Below, piece after piece: positions 14,118-20,712 of a stretch of DNA of 20,712 nt. The stretch comes from SIG565 sp964607025 (GTDB lineage Bacteria > Bacillota > Clostridia > Oscillospirales > Acutalibacteraceae). How positions within the stretch are numbered: the first letter of the stretch is position 1; every line of letters starts with the position of its first letter. The notes under the pieces were generated by a model. It ran no database searches. It had not been told where the DNA came from and was given only the letters and a program-made list of their open reading frames with translations. The translations under genes and the position numbers were made by a program. The stretch is from contig CAZSIL010000026.1 in assembly GCA_964607025.1 (NCBI GenBank), positions 1 through 20,712 on the forward strand. The letters run 5' to 3'.

Positions 14118-15074
14118 TTACCCCTTATTTAATATTTTTTTGCACTTATTTATAATCTTTTTAACAATAAAGATAAACCAACCTCGTTGGAGAATTATTG
14201 CTTTAATTAATTTGCAAATTGTTTTTGGCGAATGCTCGTGTTTTAAATTACGAATCATATTAAAGACTAAATCGACCTTGCGGAATTTTAAATTTACTTT
14301 TTTATTATATTCCTTATAAAACACTTTTTCAAGTTCTCTACAAGCATTCCACCAGATATACGGTCTCTGGTAATTGCCTATACTGCGCGATGCGTGGGAG
14401 GTGCCGCCGACTTCAGCAACATATCGGTATGCCGACATTGTATCATCCATACGGTAAATATCGCCGTAATTCAGCAAGTAAAGACACAATTTAACATCCC
14501 CCGCTATTTTGGGCTTAACAAAAGATTCAGGATATTTCTTATCCTTATCAAATATAATATTCCTGAATACAAACGACGCGAATTGGCTTGGTAGTTCACC
14601 TTTTTCAAGGTCTTCTAAAGTATATCTTCCCGACTCTTCATAATATCCAAATGTTAAAAGATTAGTCGGCTCACTGTTTTTGTCAACGGTAATATATTTA
14701 TGAACGCAGCCAATATAATCGGGATTGTTATCCAAAAAATCTACCTGTTTTTGCAGTTTGTTCGGGTCGGTCCAATAATCATCGCCTTCGCAAATTGCAA
14801 TATATTCTCCGCTTGAGTTAGCAAACAAAATATCTCTGGAAATAACAACACCTTTTGACAACTGATTTTCGGTCTGATAAATAGGTTTTATTATTTCGGG
14901 ATACCTCTCGGCATACTCGCGTATTATATCGGCTGTGCCATCGGGCGACGCATCATCATTTATGATGACTTCAAACTCAAAATTGGTTTTTTGCATCAAA
15001 AATCCATCCAGCGTTTGCTTTATATATTTTTCGTGATTATATGCAGCACAGCAAATAGAAACCTTAACTGACAA
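14118..15074 (-). CDS. Family 2 glycosyltransferase
   Basis: This 318-residue inverting GT-A transferase shows VSICCAAYNHEKYI at the N-terminus, VIINDDASPDGTADII and the DXD-type motif CEGDDYW (about 95-100). The C-terminal half (about 200-318) is helical and very basic near the end, without clear transmembrane helices, so it is probably a peripheral enzyme on the cytosolic membrane face. It should add one sugar to the lipid-linked repeat unit. FucNAc or the dTDP-derived sugar are candidates, since this gene sits between the two nucleotide-sugar gene sets. The start is TTG at 15074, 10 nt after AGGAG; no better start is in frame. AGGAG overlaps the end of rfbB. Confidence 0.88.
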   Translation of the reverse strand: MSVKVSICCAAYNHEKYIKQTLDGFLMQKTNFEFEVIINDDASPDGTADIIREYAERYPEIIKPIYQTENQLSKGVVISRDILFANSSGEYIAICEGDDYWTDPNKLQKQVDFLDNNPDYIGCVHKYITVDKNSEPTNLLTFGYYEESGRYTLEDLEKGELPSQFASFVFRNIIFDKDKKYPESFVKPKIAGDVKLCLYLLNYGDIYRMDDTMSAYRYVAEVGGTSHASRSIGNYQRPYIWWNACRELEKVFYKEYNKKVNLKFRKVDLVFNMIRNLKHEHSPKTICKLIKAIILQRGWFIFIVKKIINKCKKILNKG

Positions 15075-15089
15075 GACTAAAAAACTCCT

Positions 15090-16109
15090 TTAACGATTAC
15101 CATACATTTTATCGTAATAATCGCGATATTCTCCGCTAATTATGGTTTCCCACCACTCTTTGTTATCTAAATACCACTGAATTGTTTTATCAATGCCGTC
15201 GGCAAATTTAGTCTCGGGTAACCAACCAAGTTCTGTGTGAATCTTTGTAGGGTCAATAGCATAGCGCATATCATGGCCCTTACGGTCGGATACAAATGTA
15301 ATTAAACTTTCAGGTTTGCCGAGTTTTTTGCAAATAAGTTTTACAATATCAATGTTTGCCATTTCGTTATGACCGCCAACATTATAAACCTCACCTATTT
15401 TGCCCTTATGAATAATCAAATCGATGGCTTTACAGTGGTCTTCAACGTAAAGCCAATCGCGTACATTTTCGCCTTTGCCGTATACGGGCAACGGTTTATC
15501 GTTTAACGCGTTTGCAATCATAAGCGGTATTAATTTTTCAGGAAAATGATAAGGACCATAGTTGTTGGAACAACGGCTAACCGTTACGGGTAAACCATAG
15601 GTTCTATAATAGGCCAATACAAGTAAATCGGCTCCCGCTTTTGAACTGCTATATGGGGAAGAAGTATGTATAGGAGTTGACTCGGTAAAGAACAAATCAG
15701 GACGGTCAAGCGGCAGGTCTCCATAAACTTCATCAGTGGACACCTGATGATAACGGATATTCCCGTATTTACGACAAGCATCCATCATAACCTGTGTACC
15801 CAAAATATTTGTTTTTAAGAAAATTTCGGGATTTTCAATCGAGCGGTCAACGTGACTCTCGGCCGCAAAGTTTATGGCAATATCGGGTTTTTCGTTTTCA
15901 AAAATCTTGTAGATACTCTCTCTATCGCATATATCGGTTTTATAGAAAACAAAATTTTTGTTTTCCATCGCTTCTTTTAAAGTAGACATATTACCCGCAT
16001 ATGTAAGGCAATCCACGCACACGATTTTATAATCGGGATATTTCCCCAGCATATAATGCACAAAGTTACCGCCTATAAAACCGGCACCACCTGTTACTAA
16101 TACTGTCAT
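15090..16109 (-). CDS. rfbB: dTDP-glucose 4,6-dehydratase
   Basis: It converts dTDP-glucose to dTDP-4-keto-6-deoxyglucose. The 339-residue SDR has GGAGFIG (7-13), FAAESHVDRS, the catalytic TDE set (T125, D126, E127), Y153-x3-K157, and CSNNYGPYHFPEKLIP, all conserved. The start ATG 16109 follows GAGGAG by 7 nt; the upstream in-frame start at 16124 overlaps that site. It lies 17 nt after rfbA. The usual rhamnose partners rfbC and rfbD are not in view, and the gene upstream of rfbA is a sugar aminotransferase, so the product is probably routed to an amino sugar. Confidence 0.97.
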   Translation of the reverse strand: MTVLVTGGAGFIGGNFVHYMLGKYPDYKIVCVDCLTYAGNMSTLKEAMENKNFVFYKTDICDRESIYKIFENEKPDIAINFAAESHVDRSIENPEIFLKTNILGTQVMMDACRKYGNIRYHQVSTDEVYGDLPLDRPDLFFTESTPIHTSSPYSSSKAGADLLVLAYYRTYGLPVTVSRCSNNYGPYHFPEKLIPLMIANALNDKPLPVYGKGENVRDWLYVEDHCKAIDLIIHKGKIGEVYNVGGHNEMANIDIVKLICKKLGKPESLITFVSDRKGHDMRYAIDPTKIHTELGWLPETKFADGIDKTIQWYLDNKEWWETIISGEYRDYYDKMYGNR

Positions 16110-16126
16110 TGCTTTTCTCCTCAAAA

Positions 16127-17011
16127 TTAATAAACTATTTTACCTTTGGCAACGCGTTTTAAATGCTCACCATAGGGGGATTTGCCATAAAGCTCGGCAG
16201 AGCGAAGTAGTTGCTCTTTATCAATCCACTTCGCGTGGTAAGCAATTTCCTCGGGCGCCGAAATTACAATTCCCTGTCTGTTTTGTACCGTTTTGATGAA
16301 GCTCGAGGCATCCATAAGACTGTCCATTGTACCCGTATCCATCCAGGCAAAGCCCCTACCCAAAATTTGCACGGCAAGTTTTTCTTCATCTAAATACATC
16401 CTATTCAAATCGGTGATTTCAAGCTCTCCTCTTGCTGACGGCTTTACCTTTTTTGCCATTTCTACAACGCGTTTATCATAGAAGTAAAGACCTGTTATGC
16501 AATAATTAGTTTTGGGATTCTTGGGCTTTTCTTCAACGGATAAAACCTTCAGATTCTCATCAAACTCAACGATACCAAAACGCTCCGGGTCATTTACATA
16601 GTAACCAAATATTGTAGCCATGCCGTTTTCGGCATTTTTAACGGCTTCAGAAAGATTTTTACGGAACCAACCGCCATAAAAGATATTATCTCCCAGCACC
16701 ATTGCACACGGCTCGTCACCGATAAACTCTTCACCGATTAAAAACGCTTGGGCAAGTCCCTCAGGTTTTGGTTGTACGGCATATGACAGTTTAATACCAA
16801 ACTGACTGCCGTCGCCGAGTAAACTTTCAAATCTCGGGGTATCATCGGGTGTGGATATAACCAATATATCTCTAATACCCGCAAGCATAAGGGTGGATAG
16901 CGGATAATAAATCATCGGCTTATCGTATATGGGTAAGAGTTGCTTTGAAGTAACTTTGGTTAGCGGGTAAAGGCGTGTACCCGAACCGCCTGCTAAAATA
17001 ATACCTTTCAT
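16127..17011 (-). CDS. rfbA: Glucose-1-phosphate thymidylyltransferase
   Basis: It makes dTDP-glucose from dTTP and glucose-1-phosphate. The 294-residue protein has the nucleotidyl motif AGGSGTRLYPLT (7-18) followed by SKQLLPIYDKPMIYYPL. Further family signatures are QPKPEGLAQAF, VLGDNIFYG, VEEKPKNPK and GFAWMDTGT. The start ATG 17011 has AGGAG 6 nt upstream, which overlaps the stop region of the aminotransferase 11 nt before. It feeds rfbB directly. Confidence 0.97.
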   Translation of the reverse strand: MKGIILAGGSGTRLYPLTKVTSKQLLPIYDKPMIYYPLSTLMLAGIRDILVISTPDDTPRFESLLGDGSQFGIKLSYAVQPKPEGLAQAFLIGEEFIGDEPCAMVLGDNIFYGGWFRKNLSEAVKNAENGMATIFGYYVNDPERFGIVEFDENLKVLSVEEKPKNPKTNYCITGLYFYDKRVVEMAKKVKPSARGELEITDLNRMYLDEEKLAVQILGRGFAWMDTGTMDSLMDASSFIKTVQNRQGIVISAPEEIAYHAKWIDKEQLLRSAELYGKSPYGEHLKRVAKGKIVY

Positions 17012-17022
17012 AGCTGTCTCCT

Positions 17023-18108
17023 TTATTTTAAAATTATATCGCAAATTTTATTAACATCGGTGTCGCTTAAATGCGCATACATCGGTAGGCACACAATGTT
17101 TTCGGAATAGTGTTTTGCTTTGGGGGTTGCTCCGGTTAAATCCTTGCCGAACTCTTTATTAGCGGATACAAGCGGATAGAAATATTTTCTGGCATACACA
17201 TCTTCCGCCTTCAGTTTTTCGCACAATTCATCGCGATTCATACCGAATTTATCTTTATCGACAAGTATCGGATAATAGGCATAGTTTTGTTTTATATCAC
17301 AGTTTATGGGTAAAAGCGTAATTCCCTCTACACCGCCAAGGCGCGCATTATAAAGTTCGAATGCTTCGCCGCGAGATGCGATTTCATCATCAATATGCCG
17401 CATATTACAAATACCCATAGCCGCTTGAAATTCGTTCATTTTAGCGTTGGTGCCAAAGCAGTCTAGTTCTTCCCCTTTTATACCAAAATTGCGTTGCTTT
17501 GCAATTTCGGATTGCAATTCGCTATCATTAAAGCAAAGTGCGCCGCCCTCTATTGTATGGAAAACCTTGGTTGCGTGGAAGGAAAGCATCGAGATATCAC
17601 CGTAATCGCAAATACCCTTGCCTTTATACTCGACACCGAATGCGTGAGCGGCATCATAAATCACCTTTAAATCATGCTTTTGGGCGATTACATCTATCGC
17701 TTCAACGTTGCATATATTTCCGTAAACGTGAACGCCGAGTATTGCCACCGTCTTTTCGGTAATAAGTTTCTCTATTTTTGTTTCATCAATGGTATAATCT
17801 GGCTTTACGTCGCAAAAAACAGGTGTGCATCCCGCCTGAACTATAGCATTGGTTGTAGATGCAAAGGTAAATGGGGTTGTAATAATCTCACCTTTTATGC
17901 CAAGCGCCTTAATCGCACAGTAAAGCGCTAAATGTCCGTTAACAAACAGTTCTATATTGCTAACCTTCAGATAATCCTTCAACTGTGTTTTAAGTTTATT
18001 ATGTATGGGACCCATATTTGTAAGCCAGACTGTGTCCCAAATTGATTTTATTTCCTCACAATACTCGTCAAATGACGGCATTGAAGAGTGGGTTACATTT
18101 ATGCTCAT
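17023..18108 (-). CDS. Sugar aminotransferase (DegT/DnrJ/EryC1/StrS family)
   Basis: This 361-residue PLP enzyme transfers an amino group to a keto sugar nucleotide. Visible are NGHLAL (57-62), TTPFTFASTT (77-86), the PLP-binding YDAAHAFG (151-158) with D152, and the Schiff-base lysine K181 in SFHATKVFHT. Close to rfbA/rfbB, the likely substrate is dTDP-4-keto-6-deoxyglucose, giving dTDP-4-amino-4,6-dideoxyglucose (Qui4N) as in VioA-type enzymes. A 3-amino sugar would need an extra isomerase, and none is seen. The exact regio- and stereochemistry cannot be read here. The start follows GGGGTG by 7 nt. A 60-bp spacer without a promoter separates it from the ATP-grasp gene before. Confidence 0.9.
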   Translation of the reverse strand: MSINVTHSSMPSFDEYCEEIKSIWDTVWLTNMGPIHNKLKTQLKDYLKVSNIELFVNGHLALYCAIKALGIKGEIITTPFTFASTTNAIVQAGCTPVFCDVKPDYTIDETKIEKLITEKTVAILGVHVYGNICNVEAIDVIAQKHDLKVIYDAAHAFGVEYKGKGICDYGDISMLSFHATKVFHTIEGGALCFNDSELQSEIAKQRNFGIKGEELDCFGTNAKMNEFQAAMGICNMRHIDDEIASRGEAFELYNARLGGVEGITLLPINCDIKQNYAYYPILVDKDKFGMNRDELCEKLKAEDVYARKYFYPLVSANKEFGKDLTGATPKAKHYSENIVCLPMYAHLSDTDVNKICDIILK

Positions 18109-18168
18109 TTATTTACACCCCAAAATATTTTGTAAAATTCCTACTATCTATAGCAATGCTATAATTTT

Positions 18169-19344
18169 TTAATCTAATTGACTTTCCATATATGCCTCAT
18201 AGAACTTATTAGTATCTATGGAATATAGGCCTTTATTCTCAAAAAATGCTCTCGCTCGGGCGTTTGCAAGAATTGGAGCGCACATAACCTGCTCATAATC
18301 TGCTGCCGGATGAGTATTGATTTCGCAGAATTTAAGTCCATCAGGTGTGATAATTACATCGAATCCAAGGTAATCAAGAGATGAAATGTGCTGACAAACA
18401 TGTTCTATCTTATTGCGCACAAATTCCCAATTCGGAAGTTTAGTATCCTTCCATACAACTTGGGTGTCTGGATGCTGTGTGCATTTCCAGTCCCCATCAG
18501 CACAGAAACGTCTGTATCTAATGCCAAAGTCCTTAAACTGACCTGTTTCAAAGTCGAATCCAATGCCTATTCCACCTGATGAAAGGTTACTTGCACCCCC
18601 TGATATTGATGTGCCGAATCGAGCATACGACACTATGCATTGCCATTTAGATGGCAAATACGCCTCATCGTTGGGAAGTTTCACCATAATTACACGTAAA
18701 GTACATTCACTTGAAGGCCAGATTTTAGCAATATCTTTATGCTGATAGGCATACTCCGTAACTATATGATTCTTCAACTGCGAAACAATACTTTCGAACT
18801 CAGATATATCTATTTGCTTGTTGTTTTCATATATTTCTCCATCTTTGTATTCAAGCTTCATAAATCCTCTTCCACCAGAGGTTCCTGAATTCGGTTTAAT
18901 TGCGAGTGTTCCCTTTTTCTTTAAAAGATTGAAAATAAAATCTTTATCACGTTTAATTTCATCGGGGGCATCCATCAAATATGTATAATTACCGTTATTT
19001 TCAACATAGAGATAATATTTTGGCATGGTATCTTCGCAACCGTTGCTGTTTAAAATATACTTTAAAGTTAATTTGTCGTTCACCCATATCTTAAAATGAT
19101 GATTAATGGGATGTATCATAAAATAATTATAATCGGGCAAATAATCTTTATAATTTTCTTCCGTTAATCCGTATAATTCTACTCGCCCCGGGTAAAAACC
19201 GCGTTTTAATGCCCATTTCTTTGTTTCCTTATCTGTTGGAAATGCCTGCTCATCATCGGAAAGCTTTTTAACGAACATTTTTGCCCACTTGGAATCCATT
19301 CCGCTTTCTCTCATTAATTCAAGAAGTTTGTTATAATTTGTCAT
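18169..19344 (-). CDS. Sugar-transfer-associated ATP-grasp protein
   Basis: This 391-residue protein matches the pattern of the ATP-grasp family linked to polysaccharide loci (PF14397-like). Features are a helical N-terminus, the ATP-binding LAIKPNSGTSGGRGF (from about residue 148, K150), and a Mg-binding C-terminal motif GLKFCEINTHPAADYEQ near 345. It should form an amide or similar bond using ATP, probably on an amino sugar or its acyl group; the substrate is unknown for this family. The start ATG 19344 has AAAGGAG 6 nt upstream, while the longer frame to 19371 would put the start before that site. It follows another ATP-grasp gene by 41 nt. Its use of AAT/TTT-rich codons seems slightly looser than its neighbours, by eye only. 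Confidence 0.82.
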   Translation of the reverse strand: MTNYNKLLELMRESGMDSKWAKMFVKKLSDDEQAFPTDKETKKWALKRGFYPGRVELYGLTEENYKDYLPDYNYFMIHPINHHFKIWVNDKLTLKYILNSNGCEDTMPKYYLYVENNGNYTYLMDAPDEIKRDKDFIFNLLKKKGTLAIKPNSGTSGGRGFMKLEYKDGEIYENNKQIDISEFESIVSQLKNHIVTEYAYQHKDIAKIWPSSECTLRVIMVKLPNDEAYLPSKWQCIVSYARFGTSISGGASNLSSGGIGIGFDFETGQFKDFGIRYRRFCADGDWKCTQHPDTQVVWKDTKLPNWEFVRNKIEHVCQHISSLDYLGFDVIITPDGLKFCEINTHPAADYEQVMCAPILANARARAFFENKGLYSIDTNKFYEAYMESQLD

Positions 19345-19385
19345 AATAATCTCCTTTAATAAATTATGCAAGTAGATATGTTATA

Positions 19386-20615
19386 TTAGATTTCTATATC
19401 AACCAGTAAATCACGCCGCATCATATCATTGCCGTTTTCATCAAGCACCTTCATACGAGAAACTGCCGTACTGTGTTTTTGGCGAAGTTCTTCTACCGTA
19501 GGTGCGCAAACAGTAAATCCCGCTACCCTATCGCCGCTATTTTCAATTTTATCAAATACAGCGCCTTTCCACGTAAACAAATAATAATCGGCAATAATGC
19601 CTTCTGCTTTTAATTCATCAAAACCGCTGAGTTTATCAAACACACCCGGTTTGCAATAGATAAAATCATCTACGAGATATCTTATTCCTGAATTTTTCTT
19701 TTCAAGATGGGGTTTAATGCCAAGCGTTAAATCTACAACCGCTTTTACAACATCAAAACCTGTCATACGGTTAATTCTGAGATACTTTACGCCGCCGCCT
19801 GTACGGGCACTGAATTCAAGAACATACACCTGTTTGCCATCGGTTATAAGCTGAATAAGCATGGGAGTGTTCTTAAGCCCGAACGCATCGGCTATTTGCT
19901 GTGCCGTTTTTTCTATTAGGTGCATAACCGGTTTGCCCTCTTTTGCGGGACATCTTCCGCGGAAGATAACAAACTTGTCCTTATCGGCGATTTTATCATT
20001 ATTTGAAACGCAAAGAACGTGCGCCTTGCCGTCCTCAACATAAACGTCAATACTCAGTTCCGGACCCTCTACAAAAGTTTCTACAATTGCAGTATCAGTG
20101 CGACTGAATCTAACCGCATCGGCAAAAGCAGATTTCAATTCATCAATAGTCTCGCACTTTTTAACACCTTTTGAACTATTGCAATCAACCGGCTTTACAA
20201 TAAGCGGAAAAGCCATGCCCTCGATTGCCTTTTCATCAAACTCACCGAGAATTATATGACGTGCAGTTGAAATGCCGTTTTGAACAAACACCTTTTTCAT
20301 ATACTGTTTGTTCGTAACGTTAAGGGCGGTCTGGTAATCTATGTAACACGGAAGTCCCAAATCCTCCGACACTTTTGCAACGGTAAGCAATGCTTGGTCG
20401 GTACAAACGGTAATCAAAAAATCAACCTTTTCATCGATTGCCACTTTGCGAATTCCATTAATATCAAGCGTTGAAACCTGATAAAAAATATCGGCATATT
20501 CCTTTGCAACCGGTTTTTCGTAATAATCAGCGAGTACAACTTCAATATTTCTACTTTTTAGTTCTTTAATTAATGCTATCTGAGGAAAACCGCCTGCCAA
20601 TACCAGTGCTTTCAT
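19386..20615 (-). CDS. ATP-grasp ligase (carbamoyl-phosphate-synthase-like)
   Basis: This 409-residue protein has a PreATP-grasp Rossmann domain (MKALVLAGGFPQIA through about residue 100). The ATP-grasp domain follows, with IVKPVDCNSSKGV (139-151, K141), the VETFVEGPE segment (178-186) and the metal-binding LEFSARTGGG (266-275, E267). A C-terminal extension of about 120 residues may shape the substrate pocket. It resembles ligases that join amino acids to amines, such as those seen in surface glycan and peptide-antibiotic clusters. It lies next to a second, unrelated ATP-grasp enzyme and a sugar aminotransferase, so stepwise addition of amino acids to an amino sugar is a fair inference. The start has GGAGAG 7 nt upstream. 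Confidence 0.82.
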   Translation of the reverse strand: MKALVLAGGFPQIALIKELKSRNIEVVLADYYEKPVAKEYADIFYQVSTLDINGIRKVAIDEKVDFLITVCTDQALLTVAKVSEDLGLPCYIDYQTALNVTNKQYMKKVFVQNGISTARHIILGEFDEKAIEGMAFPLIVKPVDCNSSKGVKKCETIDELKSAFADAVRFSRTDTAIVETFVEGPELSIDVYVEDGKAHVLCVSNNDKIADKDKFVIFRGRCPAKEGKPVMHLIEKTAQQIADAFGLKNTPMLIQLITDGKQVYVLEFSARTGGGVKYLRINRMTGFDVVKAVVDLTLGIKPHLEKKNSGIRYLVDDFIYCKPGVFDKLSGFDELKAEGIIADYYLFTWKGAVFDKIENSGDRVAGFTVCAPTVEELRQKHSTAVSRMKVLDENGNDMMRRDLLVDIEI

Positions 20616-20642
20616 ATAATACTCTCCTTTAAAATCCGCTGC

Positions 20643-20712
20643 TTAATTACTTTTCTTTTTTATAAAAGACTTCAAAATACCAAGCACATATTCAAAACTT
20701 TCCAATTTGAAA
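20643..20712 (-). CDS. C-terminal tail of an upstream operon gene
   Basis: The last 22 codons of a gene enter from the right edge and end at TAA (20643-20645), 27 nt before the ATP-grasp start. The tail reads LESFEYVLGILKSFIKKKSN at the end, a hydrophobic-basic finish common in membrane-associated glycosyltransferases and polysaccharide proteins. It is too short to identify. It shows that the polysaccharide operon continues to the right, with its promoter outside the window. Confidence 0.55.
   Translation of the reverse strand, partial: FKLESFEYVLGILKSFIKKKSN

Noticed and set aside
18149..18163. Hairpin TATAGC-AAT-GCTATA in the spacer between the ATP-grasp and aminotransferase genes
   Set aside because: It has only a 6-bp AT-rich stem and no T run in the direction of transcription, so there is no support for a terminator splitting the operon.

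Overview
The window looks like a chromosomal stretch of a low-GC Gram-positive bacterium, most likely a gut Clostridia (Oscillospiraceae/Lachnospiraceae-like) metagenome assembly. The evidence is a YtrA-type GntR/ABC operon, AGGAG-type ribosome binding sites, near-consensus sigma-A promoters with 17-bp spacers, Rho-independent terminators after most units, no outer-membrane genes, and a scaffolding gap of 10 N inside one gene. The taxon is inferred from style only.

Region 1 (1-1775) is the end of an integrated element plus an accretion hot spot. Two translationally coupled small DNA-binding proteins read leftward out of the window (an excisionase-like protein, then a partial HTH protein). Behind them lie TCTCGCA direct repeats spaced by one helical turn and a class II (serine-like) tRNA 3' end ending in CCA at 812, which has the shape of an integrase attachment site. 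An 18-bp copy of the same tRNA end recurs at 1013-1030. Three strong hairpins lie between the two copies, and an orphan cysteine-rich gene follows. An 88-bp terminator-containing repeat (811-898 and 1687-1774) brackets the hairpins and the orphan gene.

Region 2 (1790-3745) is a self-regulated three-gene operon on the plus strand: a GntR/YtrA repressor, an ABC ATPase and a membrane permease. The genes overlap by 4-7 nt, an operator-like inverted repeat covers the -10 region, and a 16-bp stem terminator closes the operon.

Region 3 (3761-9462) holds a stand-alone glycogen branching enzyme (glgB) on the plus strand, with an assembly gap exactly at the catalytic aspartate. It converges on a minus-strand operon of an M23 peptidase with a G5-like domain, a lipoprotein with an Ada-like metal-binding domain, and uvrC. 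A perfect bidirectional terminator separates the two.

Region 4 (9479-20712) is the downstream part of a surface-polysaccharide operon on the minus strand. In order of transcription it holds an unidentified gene tail, two ATP-grasp ligases, a sugar aminotransferase, rfbA, rfbB, a GT2 glycosyltransferase, capE, capF, capG and a PF14907-like nucleotidyltransferase, then a terminator. The genes encode two nucleotide-sugar routes: UDP-N-acetyl-L-fucosamine (CapE, CapF, CapG) and, by inference, a dTDP-amino-6-deoxysugar (RfbA, RfbB, aminotransferase). The latter's amine could be amidated with amino acids by the ATP-grasp enzymes. No rhamnose genes (rfbC, rfbD) are visible. This pairing is the most interesting biochemical hypothesis in the window.
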